The notes beneath the pieces are model-generated. The model worked only from the letters and a program-made list of their open reading frames with translations, was not told the DNA's origin and did no database searches. A program made the position numbers and the translations under genes. 5,706 nucleotides of DNA from Micropepsaceae bacterium (GTDB lineage Bacteria > Pseudomonadota > Alphaproteobacteria > Micropepsales > Micropepsaceae). The stretch is taken from the NCBI GenBank assembly GCA_025450355.1, contig JANWHR010000302.1, positions 1 to 5,706 on the forward strand, read 5' to 3'. Shown in pieces: positions 1 through 5,706 of this stretch (position 1 is its first letter; every line of letters begins with the position of its first letter).

Positions 1-657
1 CGAACCCGCTTCCACCAGGAAAATGCGCGCCGAAGCAGGGTTGATGCGGCGGAAGTCGTGCTGAAGAGTTGCTCGTGCAAGCTCGGCAATGGCGCCTGCC
101 ATCTCGACGCCCGTCGATCCTGCGCCCACAACGACGAACGTCATGAATGCATGGCGCAGAGTTTCGTCCTCGCACATTTCCGCCCGTTCAAAAGCGAGCA
201 GCAATCTTCGGCGAATTTCCACCGCATCGGTGATTCCCTTTGGCGCGGGAGCGATTTGCTTCCAGTACTCGTGGCCAAAGTAGTTGAACTGCGAACCGGT
301 CGCGAGCACGAGAAAGTCAAAGCCCAGATTGCGGCCGGAAGCGGTACATACGCAGGACCGCTCGATTTCAACCTGCTCGACGGCATCCAGCAGGATTTCG
401 ACGTTCGAATGGCGGAGCAGCGCGCGAATTGGCGCCGCAACGTCCGCAGGCGACAGGGCGGCGGTTGCGACCTGATACATCAGCGGCTGGAACAGGGTGT
501 AGTTGTGCCGGTCGAGCAGTGTGACCTGTGCCGGCGCGCGCCTCAGTGCTTTTGCCACTTCAATGCCTGCAAAACCGGCCCCGGCAATCACGACGCGTTT
601 GCTGCGGTTCGTGGCGAACGCTGCGCCGCCGGAACCTGGTACAGCTCCGTCATTCAT
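1..657 (-). CDS. ndh: Type II NADH:quinone oxidoreductase (NDH-2-like), 3' end cut by window edge
   Basis: Reading the minus strand from the ATG at 657 gives 219 codons open to base 1, so this is the N-terminal half of a protein that is usually around 400-450 residues. Seen: an FAD-binding Rossmann motif GAGFAG at residues 26-31, with the acidic D49 closing beta-2; the NDH-2-typical stretch HNYTLFQPLMYQVAT at 51-65; an ATG turn at 119-121 (LVLATGS); and a second, NAD(P)H-binding motif GAGSTGVE at 178-185. From family knowledge, NDH-2 is a non-proton-pumping flavoprotein on the inner face of the membrane that moves electrons from NADH to quinone. Its C-terminal membrane-anchoring part lies outside the window. 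An in-frame TAA (694-696) lies upstream, and 657 is the only ATG before the FAD motif, so the start is fairly secure, although no good ribosome binding site precedes it. It lies 64 bases downstream of the transporter gene on the same strand. A related pyridine-nucleotide disulphide oxidoreductase with another acceptor is possible. Confidence 0.88.
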   Translation of the reverse strand, partial: MNDGAVPGSGGAAFATNRSKRVVIAGAGFAGIEVAKALRRAPAQVTLLDRHNYTLFQPLMYQVATAALSPADVAAPIRALLRHSNVEILLDAVEQVEIERSCVCTASGRNLGFDFLVLATGSQFNYFGHEYWKQIAPAPKGITDAVEIRRRLLLAFERAEMCEDETLRHAFMTFVVVGAGSTGVEMAGAIAELARATLQHDFRRINPASARIFLVEAGS

Positions 658-689
658 GGCCGCACTGCTGAAGAACCCTTGCCGGAACG

Positions 690-712
690 AAAATTACAGG
701 ATTTGGTTCCTG
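690..712 (-). terminator. Possible weak terminator-like hairpin between transporter and NDH-2 genes
   Basis: On the minus strand CAGGA (712-708) and TCCTG (701-697) form a 5-bp stem with a 6-base loop, followed by TAATTTT (696-690). The stem is short and the T run is interrupted, so at best it is an attenuating or leaky terminator. It may be chance. If it works, NDH-2 would be partly uncoupled from the transporter gene. Confidence 0.2.
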
Positions 713-721
713 TGCGGGCGT

Positions 722-1639
722 TCAGATCCTGCCGCTGTTTGCCAGCAGCACGCCGGCGGTGACCAGCACCGCGCTGACACCCTTCTGAACCAGATTTCGT
801 GCCGACAGATCTTCGCGCCCGAGCCGCGGAAAAAACTCCGTCAGCAGGACACCAAAGAGGAACACGAACAGGGTCGTGGTCGAGGAGACGGCGGAGACCA
901 GCGCGACCGGCGCGAGCAGCGAAGCGAACCGCACGGCCAGTCCGCCGCCGAGATTGATCAGTTCGTTGGCGCCGTTCACCCCCATCACCGGACCCGGGCT
1001 GCGCCGGAACAGGTCCACAAATTCGCGAAAGCAGTACGGAATGGCGAGAATGCCCGCTCCAAACACGGCTTCGCCAGTGAACATCCAGAAGGTGGTGGTC
1101 CAGAATCCGGTCTGCACGGCGAAATATTTGAACAGCACGGTTGAAAGCGCGAGGATTCCCGTTGCTGCCGCCATTAGCAGCACAAGCCGCAGGTTGAATT
1201 GCCGCAGGAAGGCGCGCCCGCGCGTGGAGACCGCGAGGGCGCCCGCAAGGATCAGCGCCACTCCCCCGAGTTGCGGCCATGACAGCACTTCATGCAACAG
1301 GAGATAGCCGAGGAATAAGGTAAAGACGGTCGAAAACTGGAACAGCGGTGCAACGACCGAGGCTTCTTCGCTCTGCACCGCGCGCAGGTAAAACAGCATC
1401 GCGCCCATGTACAAAGCGCCGGACAGCGCCACGATCACGGCATCTGCGGTCGCGACAGAAACAACCGTCCGGTCGAAAAGCCAGATCAGGGGCAAGGCGA
1501 GCAGGCCGACAATGGCGGTAAACACCATCAGCACGGCGGTTTCGCTGTGTTTGAAATATTTCTCGACCAGATATTTGTCGATATGGGTCGAGGCGGCCCA
1601 GGAGACCGGGCCAAGCAGGGCGAATGCAAGCCAGAGCAT
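722..1639 (-). CDS. EamA/DMT superfamily 10-TM transporter
   Basis: The protein has 305 residues and is almost entirely hydrophobic, with about ten predicted membrane segments (by eye near 3-18, 34-55, 67-88, 96-115, 122-137, 150-172, 182-203, 222-243, 246-267 and 284-301). This is the usual length and layout of drug/metabolite transporters made of two tandem EamA repeats. The end of repeat 1 (LFLGYLLLHEVLS, then a GGVALILAGALAV helix, about 108-137) is typical of the family: a Pro-containing helix, LG, then Glu before the last helix. Repeat 2 shows APVALVSAVSSTTTLFVFLFG (243-263). The family moves small metabolites, amino acids or drugs across the inner membrane; the substrate cannot be read from the sequence. 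The ATG at 1639 is the only usable start, because an in-frame TGA lies at 1658-1660 and no alternative start codon lies between; its ribosome binding site is poor. It is divergent from the PQQ dehydrogenase and precedes the NDH-2 gene on the same strand. Confidence 0.9.
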   Translation of the reverse strand: MLWLAFALLGPVSWAASTHIDKYLVEKYFKHSETAVLMVFTAIVGLLALPLIWLFDRTVVSVATADAVIVALSGALYMGAMLFYLRAVQSEEASVVAPLFQFSTVFTLFLGYLLLHEVLSWPQLGGVALILAGALAVSTRGRAFLRQFNLRLVLLMAAATGILALSTVLFKYFAVQTGFWTTTFWMFTGEAVFGAGILAIPYCFREFVDLFRRSPGPVMGVNGANELINLGGGLAVRFASLLAPVALVSAVSSTTTLFVFLFGVLLTEFFPRLGREDLSARNLVQKGVSAVLVTAGVLLANSGRI

Positions 1640-1654
1640 AAAATCATCTGTGCC

Positions 1655-1700
1655 GGATCACCGGCGGGAATCAACCGCGCAATTCCAACCGGGGTGATCC
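1655..1700. promoter_or_regulatory. Inverted repeat in the divergent promoter region, candidate operator
   Basis: GGATCACC (1655-1662) and GGTGATCC (1693-1700) are a perfect 8+8 inverted repeat, 38 bases centre to centre, in the 101-base gap between the divergent transporter and PQQ dehydrogenase genes. The right arm falls between the candidate -35 and -10 boxes of the PQQ gene. The left arm overlaps a tight palindrome, GCCGG-ATCA-CCGGC (1652-1665), about 13 bases upstream of the transporter start. A regulator binding both arms could control both directions. No regulator gene is in the window, and no known operator consensus was recognised. Confidence 0.35.
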
Positions 1701-1711
1701 TGCTTTATGAT
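1683..1711 (+). promoter_or_regulatory. Candidate sigma-70-type promoter for the PQQ dehydrogenase gene
   Basis: TATGAT (1706-1711) matches the -10 consensus at five of six positions. Seventeen bases upstream is TTCCAA (1683-1688), a weak -35 with three matches. A transcript would begin near 1718 and leave a short leader of about 22 bases ending in the ribosome binding site. Alphaproteobacterial promoters often have weak boxes, so this is plausible but unproven. Confidence 0.35.
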
Positions 1712-1730
1712 TGCTCCACATGCATCGGAC

Positions 1731-1736
1731 GGAGGA
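1731..1736 (+). promoter_or_regulatory. Strong ribosome binding site that decides the PQQ dehydrogenase start
   Basis: GGAGGA lies four bases before the ATG at 1741. It selects that ATG over the in-frame TTG at 1711, which would put ten extra residues in front of the signal peptide and has no ribosome binding site. Confidence 0.8.
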
Positions 1737-1740
1737 AGAA

Positions 1741-3426
1741 ATGAAGCGGGTTCATCTGCTTGCGGCATTGTTGAGCGCCGGAATCTGCGGCAGCGCCACC
1801 GCGCAAACCGACCGCGATCTGAAGAACGCGGCCAAAACCCCCGACCGCATCCTGACCTATGGGATGAGCTACAGCCATCAGCGATTCAGCCCGCTGATAC
1901 AAATCAACCGTGAGAGCGTCAGCCGTCTGGCACCGGCCTGGTCCTACAGTCTCGACAGCGACAAGGGCGAAGAATCGCAGCCGCTGGTGATGAATGGTGT
2001 GATGTACATCACCAGCCACGACAAAACCGTGGCTCTGGATGCAGCCCGCGGAAAAGAACTCTGGAAGACCATGGTGGTCTATCCGCCGGAAACGGTGAAG
2101 ACCGTGTGCTGCGGCATCGTGAACCGCGGCGCCGCCCTCTATGAGGGCAAACTGTTCCGTACGCTGCTGGACGGCCGGGTTCAGGCGCTGGACGCCAAAA
2201 CCGGAAAAGAGCTGTGGACGGTGCGCAGCGGCGATCCCAAAGACGGCGTCGCCATGACCGGCGCGCCGCTGATCGCGAACGGTGTCGTCATCGTTGGCAT
2301 GGCGGGGGCCGAATTCAGCGTCCGCGGCTACATCGACGGCTATGACCCTGCCACCGGCAAGCGTCTGTGGCGGCACTACACCATTCCGCGGCCCGGCGAA
2401 CCCGGCGCAAACAGCTGGCCGGACAACGCAGCCAAGGCGAGCGGCGGCAGCACCTGGACCACCGGCTCCTACGATCCCGATCTCGATCTCGTCTATTGGG
2501 GCACGGCCAATCCCTCGCCATGGAATCCGCTGGAGCGCAAGGGTGACAATCTTTATACGGACAGCATACTTGCGCTGAGGCCAAAGACCGGCGAGGTGGT
2601 CTGGTATTACCAGACTTCCCCCAACGATCCATTTGACCATGACAACGTCAATGCGCTGGTGCTGGCGGACATCACCGTGGGCGGGCAGCCGCGCAAGGTG
2701 GTGATGCAGGCGGCGCGCAACGGATTTTTCTATGTGCTGGACCGCAGCAACGGAAGGCTTCTCGCGGCGAACAAATATGTAAAGGTGACCTGGGCCGACC
2801 GCGTGGACATGAAGACGGGCCGCCCGGTGTGGTCGGAATCAACCAAACAGATTCTGGATCACGTGGCGCATATTCAGACCTGGCCGTTCATCGCCGGCGG
2901 CACGAACTGGTTTCCGATGTCGTTCAGCCCGCAGACAGGCCTTGCCTATGTCAACACCTTCAACATCGGTGCGGAGTATGAGCCGTTGCCGGTGGACAAA
3001 CTCGGCGATCTGGCGCCCGGCGAACGCAGCGGCGGAAACACCGTCAAGGTGTCCAATATTTATGCCGGCGGCGAACCGCGCGGGTATCTGAAAGCGATTG
3101 ATCCGCTGACCGGACAGGCGAAATGGCAGACGGGATTCAAGAGCCCGAATTATTCCGGCACTCTGGTGACGGCGGGTGGGCTGGTGTTCACAGGGGAGCT
3201 GACCGGCGAATTGGTCGCGCTGGATGCCGATACGGGCAAGATCCTGTGGCAGTTCAAGACGCCATCGGGAATCATAGGCCAGCCGGTGAGTTGGGAAAAA
3301 GACGGCGAGCAATATGTGACGGTCACGAGCGGAATTGGCGGCGTCTATATCCGCCAGCCCGATCCCAATCTGCGCGGCGTGGCGCATGTGGGTTCGCTAT
3401 GGACGTTCAAGCTGGGGAAGCAGTGA
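1741..3426 (+). CDS. Periplasmic PQQ-dependent alcohol dehydrogenase (methanol/ethanol family), probably lanthanide type
   Basis: The protein has 561 residues from the ATG with the strong ribosome binding site. A signal peptide is clear: MKR, a hydrophobic core (4-17) and an ATA|Q cleavage site after A21; C16 is not in a lipobox. The body is an eight-bladed quinoprotein propeller with recurring tryptophan-docking motifs (GKELW twice, GKRLW, GEVVW, GQAKW, GKILW). Family active-site residues are visible: vicinal C123-C124 (disulphide ring over PQQ), E191 (in AGAEF), W239 (PQQ stacking), N257 (in ANPSPWN), catalytic D299, and R326 (in ARNG). D301, two residues after the catalytic Asp, is the extra metal ligand typical of lanthanide enzymes such as XoxF and PedH; calcium enzymes such as MxaF have Ala there. 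There is no CxxCH, so no fused cytochrome c domain, and electrons must go to a separate cytochrome c. The enzyme should oxidise primary alcohols or aldehydes in the periplasm; the substrate is not readable. The Gly usually before N257 is Ala (A256). No cytochrome c, XoxJ-like or PQQ-synthesis gene is in the window. Confidence 0.93.
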   Translation: MKRVHLLAALLSAGICGSATAQTDRDLKNAAKTPDRILTYGMSYSHQRFSPLIQINRESVSRLAPAWSYSLDSDKGEESQPLVMNGVMYITSHDKTVALDAARGKELWKTMVVYPPETVKTVCCGIVNRGAALYEGKLFRTLLDGRVQALDAKTGKELWTVRSGDPKDGVAMTGAPLIANGVVIVGMAGAEFSVRGYIDGYDPATGKRLWRHYTIPRPGEPGANSWPDNAAKASGGSTWTTGSYDPDLDLVYWGTANPSPWNPLERKGDNLYTDSILALRPKTGEVVWYYQTSPNDPFDHDNVNALVLADITVGGQPRKVVMQAARNGFFYVLDRSNGRLLAANKYVKVTWADRVDMKTGRPVWSESTKQILDHVAHIQTWPFIAGGTNWFPMSFSPQTGLAYVNTFNIGAEYEPLPVDKLGDLAPGERSGGNTVKVSNIYAGGEPRGYLKAIDPLTGQAKWQTGFKSPNYSGTLVTAGGLVFTGELTGELVALDADTGKILWQFKTPSGIIGQPVSWEKDGEQYVTVTSGIGGVYIRQPDPNLRGVAHVGSLWTFKLGKQ

Positions 3427-3428
3427 TT

Positions 3429-3434
3429 TTGACA
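3429..3434 (+). promoter_or_regulatory. Isolated TTGACA, possible -35 box for the molybdoenzyme gene
   Basis: A perfect TTGACA begins three bases after the stop codon of the PQQ gene. With a 17-base spacer the -10 position reads CGCCTT, which is poor, and no good alternative was found. It is listed because it is the only promoter-like element in the gap before the molybdoenzyme. Confidence 0.15.
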
Positions 3435-3484
3435 CCAGCGATTATGCGGAGCGCCTTTCGTTTGGGAATAGCGGCGGAGACTGA

Positions 3485-3544
3485 ACCCCCACCCGGGAAT
3501 TTCCGAACTGGAAATTCGCGTGCCTCCCCACAAGGGGGAGGCGG
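3485..3544. repeat. Composite palindromic intergenic repeat (REP-like) with two hairpins
   Basis: A C-rich start (ACCCCCACCCGGG, 3485-3497) is followed by hairpin 1, GAATTTCC (3497-3504), loop GAACT, GGAAATTC (3510-3517), perfect over 8 bp. Hairpin 2 is GCCTCCCC (3522-3529), loop ACAAG, GGGGAGGC (3535-3542), also perfect over 8 bp. The order C-run, variable AT-containing stem, then CTCCCC-ACAA-GGGGGAG matches, from memory, a dispersed intergenic repeat common in alphaproteobacterial genomes. Neither hairpin is followed by a T run on either strand, so it is not a standard intrinsic terminator. It ends about 16 bases before the molybdoenzyme start. Only one copy is in the window, so dispersal in the genome is inferred. 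Confidence 0.65.
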
Positions 3545-3559
3545 TAAAAATGTCGGCGC

Positions 3560-5692
3560 ATGACTGGCGATACAGAGATCGTACCCACCACCTGCGCGGA
3601 GTGTTCGGCGCATTGCGGGGCGTTGTTGACGATCCGTGACGGACGCGTGACCCATGTCGCGCCGAATCCGGAGCATCCCTATTCGAAGGGCGCCTTCTGC
3701 ATCAAGGGCATTCGCGGCCTGACCGGCGTCACCTATCACGGGAAACGGCTGCTGCATCCGTTTCGGCGGGTGGGCGAACGCGGCGCGGGTGAATGGCAGC
3801 GCATCGGCTGGGATCAGGCGCTGGATGAAATCGCCGATGGCCTGGCGGCGGCGCGGGCGAAATATGGTCCGCTTTCGCTGGCGGGCGCAGTCAGCAATGC
3901 GAATTGCAATCGCGGCGTCACCATTCCGCTGCTGCTGCGTTCACTGGGTTCGCCCAATGTGCTGATCAACCAGGACCTCTGCGGCGGCTGCCGCGGCGTG
4001 AGCAGCCGCGTGACGGGACTGGACATCAATCGCGGTGAAGACATCGACCATGCCCGCTGCGCGCTGGTGGTGGGGCGCAATTCCTACGCCGCCAATCCGG
4101 TGGAATGGACCGCGCTGAAGAATCTGAAAAAGCGCGGCGGGCGGATCATCGTGCTCGATCCGAAGCGGACTCCCGCCGCCGAAATTTCCGATATCTGGCT
4201 GCGCGCGCGGCCCGGTACCGATGCGGTGATCGGGCTGGCGATGATGCATGTGTTGATTCGCGAGCATCTCTACGCTGAAGATTTCGTTGCGCGATGGTGC
4301 GTGGGATTCGACGCGCTGCGGGAACGGGTGGAAGGCTTCACACCACAATTCGCGGAAAGCCAATGCGGCGTCGCGACCGATGAAATCGTTCGCGCCGCGC
4401 GAATTTATGCCGATGGCCCCTCCACTTTCGTCAGCGGCCACGGCATCGATGCCTTCAGTGCCGGCGTCCAGACCTTCCGCGCCTTTCACTGCCTGGTGGC
4501 GATCAGCGGCAATGTCGATCGCGAAGGCGGCAATCTGCGCGTGAAAAAACCGCTGGGCTTTCGCGACTACGGACAGGTGGTGCACGACCCGCAGTTCCGT
4601 CTGCCGCGCGAGATCGAGGAGCAGCGGCTCGGCGCGGCGCAATTCCCGCTGTGGTCCGGCCCAGAGGGCTGGCAGGCCGCCTGTCACAACCCTTCCGTGA
4701 TGGAGGCGGTCCTCACCGGCCGTCCCTATCCGTTGCGCGCCATGTACATCAGCGGCGTCAACCCGGTCGTCACCTATCCGGACACGCACCGGACTGTGGC
4801 GGCGCTGCGGTCGCTGGATTTTCTGGCGGTGGCGAGCGACATGATGACGCCGACCGCGGCGCTTGCCGACATCGTGCTGCCCAAGACCACCGGCGTAGAA
4901 GAGGAAGACGTCAAGCTGTCGCCCGGCGGCTGCATCACCTACACCAATCCGGCGGTGCCGCCGCAGGGCGAGGCGCGCTGCGATCTTGATATCGCCATCG
5001 CGCTGCTCGACCGCATGCAGGCGCGCGGAACGGTGACAAAGAACCTCTTCCGCTGGCGTACCCAGCGCGAGTTCACGCAATACCTGCTTGGCGACAGCGG
5101 CATTTCAATGGGCGACCTGCAACGGGACGGTTTTGCGCGTTTCGACACCCGGCTGGGCGATTTCGCCGAACGCCCCTTCCCTGCCCCCGGCGGCAAGATC
5201 GAGCTTTATTCCAGCCGGCTCGCCGCGCTGTCACTCGATCCGCTGCCCGGTTTCACTCCACCTGCGGCGGACGCATCAACGCCGGAAATCCGCGCGCAAT
5301 TCCCGCTGCTGCTGCTCACCGGCGATCGCGAGAAGACCTATCACCATTCGCGTTTTCGCGAACAGGATTGGGCGCAGAAGGTTTCGCCCGAGCCGCGCCT
5401 GCTGATCCATCCCGACACGGCGCGCGATTTGTCCTTTGCCGATGACATCTGGGTTCGCATCGAAACCGAGCGCCTGCCGGGATCGTGTCTCGCGAAACTG
5501 AAAGTCACGGAGGCCACGCCACCGGGGGTGGTCAGCACCGGAATGGGCTGGTGGCGTCCGGGTACGGACAATGACTTCCAGGGCGCATTCGCCATCAATA
5601 TCAATGCGGCGATGAGCTATGACGGGCCGTGGGATCCCATGTCCGGATCGGCCGACACGCGCGGGCTGCGGTGCCGGATCACGCGAGCGTAA
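3560..5692 (+). CDS. Cytoplasmic molybdopterin oxidoreductase, DMSO-reductase (Mo/W-bisPGD) family, with 4Fe-4S cluster; substrate unknown
   Basis: The protein has 710 residues and the domain order of the family. An N-terminal 4Fe-4S domain has C12-x2-C15-x3-C19-x27-C47, with the conserved Lys K49 behind it. The molybdopterin domain has GRNSYAANP (172-180), LDPKRTPAAEISDIWLRARPGTD (about 199-221), GHGIDAFSAGVQTFRAFHCL, AISGNVDREGGN and ADIVLPKTTGVEEEDV. The C-terminal dinucleotide-binding domain (about 585-705) has PGVV...GMGWWRPG (655-668) and ends with a DPMSG...RCRI segment. No twin-arginine or Sec signal is present, so it should be cytoplasmic. The metal ligand is probably C141 in LCGGCRG (140-146). 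The next residue is Gly, not the His of formate dehydrogenases, and S16 stands where acetylene hydratase has its catalytic Asp13, so neither name fits well. There is no Fe-S or membrane partner gene in view. The start at 3560 is the only ATG between the in-frame TAA (3545-3547) and C12, but its ribosome binding site is poor. Length is normal for monomeric members. Confidence 0.92.
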   Translation: MTGDTEIVPTTCAECSAHCGALLTIRDGRVTHVAPNPEHPYSKGAFCIKGIRGLTGVTYHGKRLLHPFRRVGERGAGEWQRIGWDQALDEIADGLAAARAKYGPLSLAGAVSNANCNRGVTIPLLLRSLGSPNVLINQDLCGGCRGVSSRVTGLDINRGEDIDHARCALVVGRNSYAANPVEWTALKNLKKRGGRIIVLDPKRTPAAEISDIWLRARPGTDAVIGLAMMHVLIREHLYAEDFVARWCVGFDALRERVEGFTPQFAESQCGVATDEIVRAARIYADGPSTFVSGHGIDAFSAGVQTFRAFHCLVAISGNVDREGGNLRVKKPLGFRDYGQVVHDPQFRLPREIEEQRLGAAQFPLWSGPEGWQAACHNPSVMEAVLTGRPYPLRAMYISGVNPVVTYPDTHRTVAALRSLDFLAVASDMMTPTAALADIVLPKTTGVEEEDVKLSPGGCITYTNPAVPPQGEARCDLDIAIALLDRMQARGTVTKNLFRWRTQREFTQYLLGDSGISMGDLQRDGFARFDTRLGDFAERPFPAPGGKIELYSSRLAALSLDPLPGFTPPAADASTPEIRAQFPLLLLTGDREKTYHHSRFREQDWAQKVSPEPRLLIHPDTARDLSFADDIWVRIETERLPGSCLAKLKVTEATPPGVVSTGMGWWRPGTDNDFQGAFAININAAMSYDGPWDPMSGSADTRGLRCRITRA

Positions 5693-5700
5693 ACCACTGG

Positions 5701-5706
5701 ATGTCA
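5701..5706 (+). other. Possible start of a further downstream gene, cut by window edge
   Basis: An ATG at 5701 lies eight bases after the TAA stop of the molybdoenzyme gene, in the same direction. Only two codons are visible and no clear Shine-Dalgarno sequence precedes it, so this is only a hint that the operon may continue. Confidence 0.15.

Noticed and set aside
58..762. Plus-strand open frame of 234 codons over the NDH-2 region
   Set aside because: The minus strand encodes a clear two-Rossmann flavoprotein here; the plus-strand product is Cys/Arg-rich without a recognisable domain.
1650..1661. 12-base direct repeat GTGCCGGATCAC, also at 5671-5682
   Set aside because: A single 12-base match in a window this long is expected about once by chance, and the second copy is inside coding sequence.
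1711..1740. Upstream TTG start for the PQQ dehydrogenase
   Set aside because: It would add ten polar residues ahead of a good signal peptide and lacks a ribosome binding site; the ATG at 1741 has GGAGGA at ideal spacing.
1786..1788. C16 of the PQQ dehydrogenase as a lipoprotein cysteine
   Set aside because: The preceding residues Ala-Gly-Ile do not form a lipobox, which needs a small residue just before Cys, and a good signal peptidase I site lies five residues later.
1705..2640. Antisense open frame of 311 codons over the PQQ dehydrogenase 5' half
   Set aside because: Shadow of a well-supported quinoprotein gene; no domain, no ribosome binding site, biased composition.
3497..3542. The two hairpins as an intrinsic terminator of the PQQ dehydrogenase transcript
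   Set aside because: No T run follows either stem on either strand; a repeat unit explains them better.
3941..5080. Long antisense open frame (379 codons) within the molybdoenzyme gene
   Set aside because: It lies opposite a clear conserved protein. Its translation is rich in His, Arg, Ala and Gly with no recognisable domain, as expected from the opposite strand of a GC-rich gene.
3560..5692. Naming the molybdoenzyme formate dehydrogenase, acetylene hydratase or nitrate reductase
   Set aside because: The residue after the presumed ligand C141 is Gly, not His as in formate dehydrogenase. The acetylene hydratase Asp equivalent is S16. No additional feature of assimilatory nitrate reductase, such as a C-terminal extra Fe-S domain, is present.

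Overview
The window is moderately GC-rich (by eye, not computed) and looks like a piece of a proteobacterial chromosome. A composite GC-rich palindromic repeat at about 3485-3544 resembles intergenic repeats I know from Alphaproteobacteria. That, plus the gene types (PQQ dehydrogenase, type II NADH dehydrogenase, orphan molybdoenzyme), makes an alphaproteobacterium the best guess, but the taxonomy is an inference. The window holds four protein genes, no RNA genes, no CRISPR and no transposase.

Left half, minus strand: a complete EamA/DMT-type 10-TM transporter (722-1639) is followed after 64 bases by the N-terminal half of a type II NADH:quinone oxidoreductase (657 down to base 1, cut by the window edge). 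The two may be co-transcribed. Right half, plus strand: a periplasmic PQQ-dependent alcohol dehydrogenase (1741-3426) is followed by a cytoplasmic molybdopterin/4Fe-4S oxidoreductase (3560-5692), with a 133-base gap that carries the repeat. The two halves diverge from a 101-base intergenic region (1640-1740). It holds a plausible promoter for the PQQ gene, a strong ribosome binding site and a perfect 8+8 inverted repeat that could be an operator.

How the genes might fit together: the PQQ enzyme would oxidise an alcohol (or aldehyde) in the periplasm and pass electrons to a separate cytochrome c, which is not encoded here. NDH-2 would pass NADH electrons into the quinone pool. The molybdoenzyme is cytoplasmic, has no electron-transfer or membrane partner in view, and has an active-site signature that fits neither formate dehydrogenase nor acetylene hydratase. 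Its reaction is unknown.

The most interesting points are: (1) the PQQ dehydrogenase carries the extra Asp two residues after the catalytic Asp (D299-x-D301) that marks lanthanide-dependent enzymes; (2) the molybdoenzyme has an unusual Cys-Gly-Gly-Cys at the metal-ligand position; (3) the repeat sits directly against the molybdoenzyme start and contains its only good Shine-Dalgarno-like sequence inside a hairpin stem.
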